A stretch of DNA of 62,745 nt from a virus. Below the pieces are notes generated by a model that was not told the DNA's origin, did not search any database, and worked only from the letters and a program-made list of their open reading frames with translations. Positions 43,062-48,620 of this stretch are shown here, piece by piece. A program made the position numbers and the translations under genes. Within the stretch, counting starts at the first letter, position 1. Each line of letters begins with the position of its first letter. The stretch lies in IMG/VR virus record IMGVR_UViG_3300030090_000213, positions 1 to 62,745 of that record. One strand, written 5' to 3'.

Positions 43062-43116
43062 TTTCTGTTTCATGGTTTCCCAATCATCAGTTGCGATACA
43101 CATCGCAAGACAGAAG
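43062..43116 (-). ncRNA. Hammerhead ribozyme 4 (type III)
   Basis: Stem III TTCTG/CAGAA; canonical triplet GUC, cut between 43109 and 43108; stem I TTGCGAT/ATCGCAA with a GTGT loop; CTGATGA; stem II TGG/CCA with a GAAA loop; GAAA core. Stem I differs from copy 2 at a paired position (C-G for A-T). Confidence 0.87.
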
Positions 43117-43127
43117 CAAAGAAAAAA

Positions 43128-43143
43128 TATTTACTGGTAAATA
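43128..43143. repeat. TATTTAC-TG-GTAAATA palindrome
   Basis: Third perfect copy, 23 bases past the stop of the 43167 gene and just before ribozyme 4. Confidence 0.8.
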
Positions 43144-43166
43144 GTTTTTCCCTGCAACTCATTGGC

Positions 43167-44141
43167 TTACTTTTTATACATATCGTTTAAAAATCCGCCT
43201 TTCATTTCATCTGCTAAATCACTAACACTATCTTTTAAATCATCTGCAAGTTGTTTTCGCTTCTTGTCAGTATAATCATCATCATCACGAAGTGAATTAA
43301 CATCATTTATTTTTGCAAAGACAGTAACTAAATTTTGATGTGCTTCCGCTATCTTTTTGTCATTCCCTAGAATGTCAGAATTGATACTTGGAAGAGTATC
43401 TAAAAATTGTCTAAACTTATCAAAAGATGAATTTTTGAAAAACCCTCCACCTTTTGTTTTTGGGTCATAAGAACTTAACTTATCAGCTAAATGTTCTACA
43501 CTTTCCAAAAGAGTTTCAACAGTAGTTCTAGTTATTGCTTCAACATTTTTAGTTGCTCTTTTTAATGCATCGCTTTCAATCTTCTTGCGAAGTTTTTGTG
43601 ATACATTTAAACGAATATCCTTACTATTAAATTGTGGAACAGTACCAAGTTCAAAATCAAATCTGAATTTAGTCGCTATTTCATCTTTAGTTGGATAATC
43701 AGACAACTTAAAAGCATCGCCAAGTTTGTATTTATTCGCTTCAATCAAATTATCATAATTATCAAGAAACTCTTTAACTTCTTTATCAAAGTCAACTTTA
43801 GCATCGTTCACTTTATCCATAAGTGTATCAAGTTCTTGATTGGGACATAATCTCCAACCGCTTAAAACTTTACCCTCAAAGTCGCTAGTATTATCATCCC
43901 AAGGGACAGTCATAGGATAAAAATAGTTATACCTAAACTGATTGATAATTCTACGAAAATACTTATTCGTTTCCTTACCAAAGATATACTTCGCAACATG
44001 AAGTGAACTTTCATATGCTTTTTGGTCTATTGCTAGACCCTCTTTTAAATCCTTATCTGATTTAATACCGCTTGGATGCTTCGTTGTAAGTCGCACTAAA
44101 GTTGCATTTTCAGATAAAGTATTTGCATTTTCTTTTTTCAT
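43167..44141 (-). CDS. Hypothetical protein, 324 aa, between MoxR and VWA genes
   Basis: Start ATG 44141. Almost entirely helical and charged (HVAKYIFGKETNKYFRRIIN; LRKKIESDALKRATKNVEAI; LLESVEHLADKLSSYDP). Its position between a MoxR ATPase and a VWA partner recalls DUF3150-like proteins in similar clusters; I cannot confirm that family from sequence alone. It may be the third component of that system. Confidence 0.68.
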   Translation of the reverse strand: MKKENANTLSENATLVRLTTKHPSGIKSDKDLKEGLAIDQKAYESSLHVAKYIFGKETNKYFRRIINQFRYNYFYPMTVPWDDNTSDFEGKVLSGWRLCPNQELDTLMDKVNDAKVDFDKEVKEFLDNYDNLIEANKYKLGDAFKLSDYPTKDEIATKFRFDFELGTVPQFNSKDIRLNVSQKLRKKIESDALKRATKNVEAITRTTVETLLESVEHLADKLSSYDPKTKGGGFFKNSSFDKFRQFLDTLPSINSDILGNDKKIAEAHQNLVTVFAKINDVNSLRDDDDYTDKKRKQLADDLKDSVSDLADEMKGGFLNDMYKK

Positions 44142-44145
44142 AATT

Positions 44146-44161
44146 AATTCCTCCAAGAATT
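44146..44161 (-). promoter_or_regulatory. Shine-Dalgarno hexaloop hairpin, gene 44141
   Basis: Minus strand AATTC[TTGGAG]GAATT, identical to the one before the VWA gene. Confidence 0.6.
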
Positions 44162-44173
44162 ATTTATTAATAA

Positions 44174-44229
44174 ATTCTGATTTCATGCTTTTGCAATCAT
44201 CAGTTGGGACTACATCCCAATATCAGAAT
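44174..44229 (-). ncRNA. Hammerhead ribozyme 5 (type III)
   Basis: Stem III ATTCTGA/TCAGAAT is perfect (eight pairs with the A-U); triplet AUA, cut between 44221 and 44220; stem I TTGGGA/TCCCAA with a five-base loop; CTGATGA; stem II TGC/GCA with an AAAA loop; GAAA core. Stem I is rebuilt relative to other copies yet fully paired. Confidence 0.86.
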
Positions 44230-44243
44230 GAGCGGAAAAGGAA

Positions 44244-44255
44244 TATTTACCAGTC
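44244..44255. repeat. CCAGT element inside a GGAATATTTA/TAAATATTCC hairpin
   Basis: TATTTACCAGTC here lies in a longer inverted repeat (44240-44270) whose arms GGAATATTTA and TAAATATTCC pair. It follows the MoxR gene and precedes ribozyme 5. Confidence 0.65.
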
Positions 44256-44286
44256 AATAATAAATATTCCTAGTCGCTTCGTGAGT

Positions 44287-45351
44287 TTAGATTTCTAAAT
44301 CTTGGTTATCAATTTTGAATTTAGAATATACATCGCACTCTTTGAGTTCGTTTCTTAATCCAGTAATTTTTCTAACAAAGAATATAGAAAATTCTACAGT
44401 TGAAAGTTGCTTCAAATAATTTAAAGCATTTTCAAAGTAGTCATAAACATCGTTGTCATTCGCTCCATTAATTGCAGTTGTTAATGCAATCGTTGTCGCA
44501 TAGCAAAGACCCGCATTATCTACAACTTCAACATTTTTGCCCTTACATATATCAGATATGTTTGGCACATCATTTTGAAGTGAAATAAAGTTCATAAGTT
44601 CAATCGCACTTTCTTGACCAACATCGCCCTCAAACAATTTTTGCATCAATCGTTTTGGCGGGTCAGTTTTCAAAGTATCGCTTAACCTTGTCCAACTTCT
44701 TGGACTTGGCTGTGGGTCATTACATTTAGGGTCAAAGTCCCATAGTAGCTGTGGCATAAATCTAATAAGTCCTTGAACATTTAAGTCAATGTCGTTCTTA
44801 TCAGCCCACTCTAACCAATCATCTACATCGTGAGTAAACTGGATAGCAGTAGTTCTATCTTGGCAATGCCTTAATATCTTATTTGCTCCGCTTCTATCAG
44901 TATGTCTATTACCCGCTAAAACAATTTTCCACCCACTAGGAAAAACATAATCGCCTATTCTTCGCTCTTCGTTTTTTCCTTTTGGGTCTAGTAATTGTCC
45001 TATCGTTGCTTGAACTGATGAATGTGCTTGTGCAAATTCATCCAAGAAAAATAGACCCTCGCCACCTCTAGGCAAGTTGCCTAAAAATGCTTTCTTTTGA
45101 GTTCCCTCTTCAATGTAAGGCAACCCTCCCAAGTCAATACTTTCAACTAATCCCAATCTAAAAGAGATAAAACCAAATTCATCTTCTTTTGGATTAGTGT
45201 TATCAGTCAAAGTACGACCATTTGCTATTTCCTCCGCAATCTCTTTAACTATTGCGGATTTACCAACTCCAGTACCACCAATTAAAAATGGAATATTACT
45301 CCCTTTTAAAATATGTAGACATGAAGTTTTTGCTTCACTAGGTTTAAACAT
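44287..45351 (-). CDS. MoxR/CobS-type AAA+ ATPase
   Basis: 354 aa from ATG 45351. Walker A IGGTGVGKSAIV (~24-35), Walker B GLFFLDEFAQ (~99-108) and sensor 1 KIVLAGNRHTDRSGANKI are those of MoxR-like AAA+ proteins. The PRGGEGL loop before Walker B is typical. These ATPases pair with VWA proteins to remodel or activate protein complexes; the partner is two genes downstream. Confidence 0.9.
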   Translation of the reverse strand: MFKPSEAKTSCLHILKGSNIPFLIGGTGVGKSAIVKEIAEEIANGRTLTDNTNPKEDEFGFISFRLGLVESIDLGGLPYIEEGTQKKAFLGNLPRGGEGLFFLDEFAQAHSSVQATIGQLLDPKGKNEERRIGDYVFPSGWKIVLAGNRHTDRSGANKILRHCQDRTTAIQFTHDVDDWLEWADKNDIDLNVQGLIRFMPQLLWDFDPKCNDPQPSPRSWTRLSDTLKTDPPKRLMQKLFEGDVGQESAIELMNFISLQNDVPNISDICKGKNVEVVDNAGLCYATTIALTTAINGANDNDVYDYFENALNYLKQLSTVEFSIFFVRKITGLRNELKECDVYSKFKIDNQDLEI

Positions 45352-45355
45352 AATT

Positions 45356-45371
45356 AATTCCTCCAAGAATT
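45356..45371 (-). promoter_or_regulatory. Shine-Dalgarno hexaloop hairpin, MoxR gene
   Basis: Minus strand AATTC[TTGGAG]GAATT. Upstream of it an 8-bp GTTAGCAA/TTGCTAAC hairpin follows the ribozyme 6 cut site. Confidence 0.6.
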
Positions 45372-45402
45372 TTAAGTTTAATATTTGTTAGCAATTTGCT
45401 AA

Positions 45403-45464
45403 CACCAATAACATCCCAAATAGTTGAGATGTTTTCATAGCATTTCAGCTAATCATCAGTTGGT
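45403..45464 (-). ncRNA. Hammerhead ribozyme 6 (type I, circularly permuted)
   Basis: Strand order differs from the other five. Minus strand: stem I 3' strand ACCAA; CTGATGA (45459-45453); stem II TAGC/GCTA; GAAA; stem III hairpin AACATCTCAA/TTGGGATGTT (ten pairs, one G-T); triplet UUA, cut between 45409 and 45408; stem I 5' strand TTGGT. Stem I is therefore the open stem. The stop codon of the 47-aa gene is the first TGA of CTGATGA. Confidence 0.82.
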
Positions 45465-45599
45465 TTGAATTACCTTATCTATTTCTTTGATAAGTTCTTT
45501 AGCACTAGAAGTTTCTTTTAAAGTTTCCCACTCTTCACTATCAACTATGTGTTCAAGTGTATCTTTAATATCTTCTAATAGTTCTTTATCAATTTTCAT
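45456..45599 (-). CDS. 47-aa helical protein, first gene of ribozyme operon
   Basis: ATG 45599 behind GGAGGG. The peptide MKIDKELLEDIKDTLEHIVD continues SEEWETLKETSSAKELIKEI and ends DKVIQTN. It is acidic and wholly helical. Its TGA lies inside the core of ribozyme 6, so ribosomes finishing this gene would cover the ribozyme. Function is unknown. Confidence 0.72.
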   Translation of the reverse strand: MKIDKELLEDIKDTLEHIVDSEEWETLKETSSAKELIKEIDKVIQTN

Positions 45600-45603
45600 A
45601 ATT

Positions 45604-45619
45604 TAACCCTCCAAGGTCA
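45604..45619 (-). promoter_or_regulatory. Shine-Dalgarno hexaloop hairpin, 47-aa gene
   Basis: Minus strand TGACC[TTGGAG]GGTTA: five pairs with one G-T. It lies just downstream of a 10-bp TTTACTAACA/TGTTAGTAAA hairpin. Confidence 0.55.
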
Positions 45620-46168
45620 GTTTCTTGTACCCAACCATTTACTAACACCATGTTAGTAAACTGGACACTCATTCAGCACGTTAATTCGTGGACTGTTGGA
45701 GCAGTCCCAAAAGTTATATATCTTTAAGATTGATTATTAAAATTAATTAGTCTTTATAAGTTCCTTTATCTATAAAGCAAAAAGATACTTTCCTCTTGGT
45801 TTTGCGGGTCTTGTTAAAATCATCACGACTTGAACTAACCTATTGTTACGCACTAGCTACTTTAAGAGCGAATTCCTTATTGGACTGGACTGACCTTTTC
45901 TTCCCAATAAATCTTGTTGGACTTTTTTAACACCCTCCAACACTAGCACTAGGGCTGTTGATTTAACAACTCTTCAACTTTACCTTTTTCAAGACCCTTG
46001 CGGGTAGTTGGCTACAGTTTAAAGACATAATCGTTTTGGTCTGTGTAGAAACAGTATAAGGCAAGTGAACATCATCTGCAACATCATATTAAATATTTAC
46101 CAGTCCACTATTTTTGCTATCGTTTTGTGAGCATTATATTTTCTTCATATCTGCGATAAGATTTATGC
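45620..46168 (-). promoter_or_regulatory. Long leader of the ribozyme operon and terS upstream region
   Basis: 549 bases without a convincing gene. Near the 47-aa gene, three adjacent hairpins on the minus strand: GGACTG/CAGTCC, CACG/CGTG and TTTACTAACA/TGTTAGTAAA. TTATTGG/CCAATAA and TTGGA/TCCAA lie further upstream, and a CCAGT element at 46094-46104. A weak leftward promoter TTGCTT-16-TATAAA can be drawn near 45760-45785. No hammerhead core is found. Short open frames exist without ribosome sites. Confidence 0.4.
46094..46104. repeat. CCAGT element (half-site)
   Basis: TATTTACCAGTCC, the rightmost member of the family, 65 bases upstream of the terS start and at the far end of the ribozyme-operon leader. 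Confidence 0.55.
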
Positions 46169-46648
46169 ATGAGCAAAGATGAAAAACCAAATCTGAAAGT
46201 AGTCAAAAAAGAAATTGATTTGACCATAAAGCAAAGGCAGTTCGTGGATGAAATTATTAAGGGCAAGTTGGGTAGTTATAAAGAAGCATATGCAAAAGTT
46301 TATGATGTTACTCTAACGAAGCAAGGCAAGATACCTAAATGGGTAGAAGTGGAAGCATCCAAGTTAGTAGCTAACCCTAAAATAACCATAAGCATACAAA
46401 GGGCTATTGAACGCAAAGAGCAGTCAGCAGTAGCTAGTAGTATCAGAACAAGGAACTATGTCATAGACCAACTGTATCGTGAAAGCAAAGAAGCGGATAG
46501 CGATGCGACTAGAGTTAGAGCATTGGAACTGCTAGGCAAAAGTGTATCGCTGTTTAGTGATGTCGTTGAAACCAAAGAAGCAAGAACAAGCGATGAAGTT
46601 GAAGCGGATATTGAAGAGCGAATACAAGCATTACTTAATAAACAATAG
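46169..46648 (+). CDS. terS: Terminase small subunit
   Basis: 159 aa. LTIKQRQFVDEIIKGKLGSYKEAY is a Terminase_2-type N-terminal helix-turn-helix opening; KLVANPKITISIQRAIERKE and a coiled C-terminus follow. It recognises the packaging site and recruits the large subunit. The ribosome site is weak (only ATAAGA upstream). The large subunit follows after 466 bases, which is unusually far. Confidence 0.82.
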   Translation: MSKDEKPNLKVVKKEIDLTIKQRQFVDEIIKGKLGSYKEAYAKVYDVTLTKQGKIPKWVEVEASKLVANPKITISIQRAIERKEQSAVASSIRTRNYVIDQLYRESKEADSDATRVRALELLGKSVSLFSDVVETKEARTSDEVEADIEERIQALLNKQ

Positions 46649-47114
46649 TCAATCATCAACCAACTATCTAATAGAGCATTGTGTGTGCTGTGTGTGTGCT
46701 GTGCGACACATATATAAGGGCTAGTTCGTTTGCGGTTTCCCGCTATTAATAGACCACCCTCCCCCCTTTCACGCAGTCGGCTACCTGACTATCATATATA
46801 CATAGTGATTTACTCATAATATGACCTATTTTCATAGACCCCCCCCTATGTATTGCATTTTGATAGCGTTTTTTGTAGATTTAATATATAATTTTTCTAG
46901 GAAACGGCTAAGGGACCCTAGACCCCCCATATTATTTTTAAAAAATAGTTGTTTTTCCTGTGAAGATGTGTAATTATGTTAAAATCTAGCGTGATTTACA
47001 TCCAGTAGGTACCTACTTGTAAGGTATTTACTTGCTAAGTGCCACTAACTGGTAGGAACTTAGTAAGTTTTTAACTTTAGGAAGTGTCTACTTACTATCT
47101 AGTATAGGAGATGT
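46649..47114 (+). other. terS-terL gap with C-tracts and palindromes
   Basis: 466 bases with no gene. Three C-homopolymer runs (about 46758, 46841, 46922), rare in this AT-rich genome, and GTGT-rich repeats near 46680. Further right are AGTAGGTACCTACT (47004-47017), AACTTAGTAAGTT (47057-47069) and TACTTACTA (47089), the same motif class as before the primase gene. It probably contains the terL promoter and might hold the packaging site. Confidence 0.45.
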
Positions 47115-48611
47115 ATGAGTAACCAAATATTAAGTCAAGTACAAAACCTTTCTTTGGATGAAAAGAGAGAGTTATTAGGCTTATTGGATGAATTAGAGGA
47201 AGCTAAGTCCAGAGAAAAGTGTGCAGACGACTATATGGCGTTTGTTAAGGAGATGTGGACTGCTTTTATAGAGGGTCCCCATCATAAAATTATGGCGGAT
47301 GCCTTTGAAAGGGTAGCTAATGGCGATTTAAAGCGTCTAATTATCAATATGCCACCTAGACATACCAAATCCGAGTTTGCATCTTACCTATTACCTGCAT
47401 GGTTTCTAGGAAGTAAGCCAGAAAAGAAGATTATTCAGACCGCACACACCGCAGAACTAGCTGTAGGCTTTGGTAGGAAGGTTAGAAACCTTGTAGGAAG
47501 CAAAGATTTTAAGAAAATATTCCCCAATGTTAGTTTGCAGTCGGATTCCAAAGCTGCGGGTCGTTGGAATACGAATAAAGGCGGTGAATATTTCGCTATC
47601 GGTGTAGGAGGAGCAGTTACTGGTAAAGGTGCTGACCTACTCATCATAGATGACCCGCACTCAGAGCAAGAAGGAGCTTCAGCAGACATAAATGTCTTTA
47701 ATCGTACCTATGAATGGTACACATCTGGTCCTAGACAGCGTTTACAGCCTAATGGTGCAATCGTTGTAGTGATGACAAGATGGCATAACAAGGATTTAAC
47801 GGGTCAAGTGGTAGATGCTAGTATAAAGCGTGGCGGAGCCGACCAATGGGAAGTAATTGAACTACCTGCAATCTTACCTTCTGGTAAACCTTTGTGGGAT
47901 GCTTTCTGGAAATTGGAAGAGTTAGAAGCTTTGAAGGCTGAATTGCCTAGTTCTAAGTGGATGGCTCAATATCAACAAGACCCTACTTCTGAAGAAGGTG
48001 CTCTTGTTAAAAGAGAATGGTGGAGAACATGGGAAGGTAGAAATCCTCCTGATTGTGAGTTTATTATCCAATCATGGGACACAGCTTTCTTAAAAACACA
48101 AAGAGCTGACTATTCAGCTTGTACCAGTTGGGGAGTGTTTTATAAAGAAAACGATGAAGGACTTGTTGCTCCACAACTAATACTACTAGATGCCTATAAA
48201 GAGCGTTTAGAGTTCCCAGATTTAAAGAAAATGGCTTTAGAGAAGTATAATGCCTATAAACCTGATGCTTTTATTGTAGAGGCTAAGGCTGCAGGACTGC
48301 CTTTAATCTTTGAACTTAGACAAACAGGCATACCAGTACAAGAATATACACCTAGTCGTGGTAATGACAAAATATCAAGAGTTAATGCTGTATCAGATTT
48401 GTTTGCTTCAGGAGTTGTTTGGGCACCTGAAACAAGATGGGCAGAAGAAGTTATAGAAGAGTTTGCTGGATTTCCTAATATGGAACATGATGATTTAGTT
48501 GATAGCAGTACACAAGCATTATTAAGATTTAGGCAAGGTGGTTTTGTTCCTCTTGATTCAGATGAAGAAGATGAACCACTAGAACACAATAGAACAGCAG
48601 ATTATTACTAG
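47115..48611 (+). CDS. terL: Terminase large subunit
   Basis: 498 aa. The ATPase has an adenine/Walker A region IINMPPRHTKSEFASY (~77-92) and Walker B LLIIDDPHSEQEG (~175). The RNase-H-like nuclease begins IIQSWDTAFLKTQRADYSAC (~315), with later acidic residues in AFIVEAKAAG and EHDDLVDSSTQAL. It pumps DNA into the prohead and cuts it. Start chosen behind TATAGGAGATGT. Confidence 0.95.
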   Translation: MSNQILSQVQNLSLDEKRELLGLLDELEEAKSREKCADDYMAFVKEMWTAFIEGPHHKIMADAFERVANGDLKRLIINMPPRHTKSEFASYLLPAWFLGSKPEKKIIQTAHTAELAVGFGRKVRNLVGSKDFKKIFPNVSLQSDSKAAGRWNTNKGGEYFAIGVGGAVTGKGADLLIIDDPHSEQEGASADINVFNRTYEWYTSGPRQRLQPNGAIVVVMTRWHNKDLTGQVVDASIKRGGADQWEVIELPAILPSGKPLWDAFWKLEELEALKAELPSSKWMAQYQQDPTSEEGALVKREWWRTWEGRNPPDCEFIIQSWDTAFLKTQRADYSACTSWGVFYKENDEGLVAPQLILLDAYKERLEFPDLKKMALEKYNAYKPDAFIVEAKAAGLPLIFELRQTGIPVQEYTPSRGNDKISRVNAVSDLFASGVVWAPETRWAEEVIEEFAGFPNMEHDDLVDSSTQALLRFRQGGFVPLDSDEEDEPLEHNRTADYY

Positions 48612-48620
48612 GAGATTATA

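Noticed and set aside
45700-46030. Short leftward frames in the ribozyme-operon leader, one reading VKKVQQDLLGRKGQSSPIRN
   Set aside because: They look protein-like but have no ribosome sites, start only with GTG, and lie in different frames broken by stops. A decayed gene is possible; not enough to annotate.
35600-47115. CTATAGGAG sequences before several genes, resembling the start of T7-type promoters
   Set aside because: No single-subunit RNA polymerase gene is seen, and the match covers mainly the ribosome site GGAG plus an AT-rich flank.
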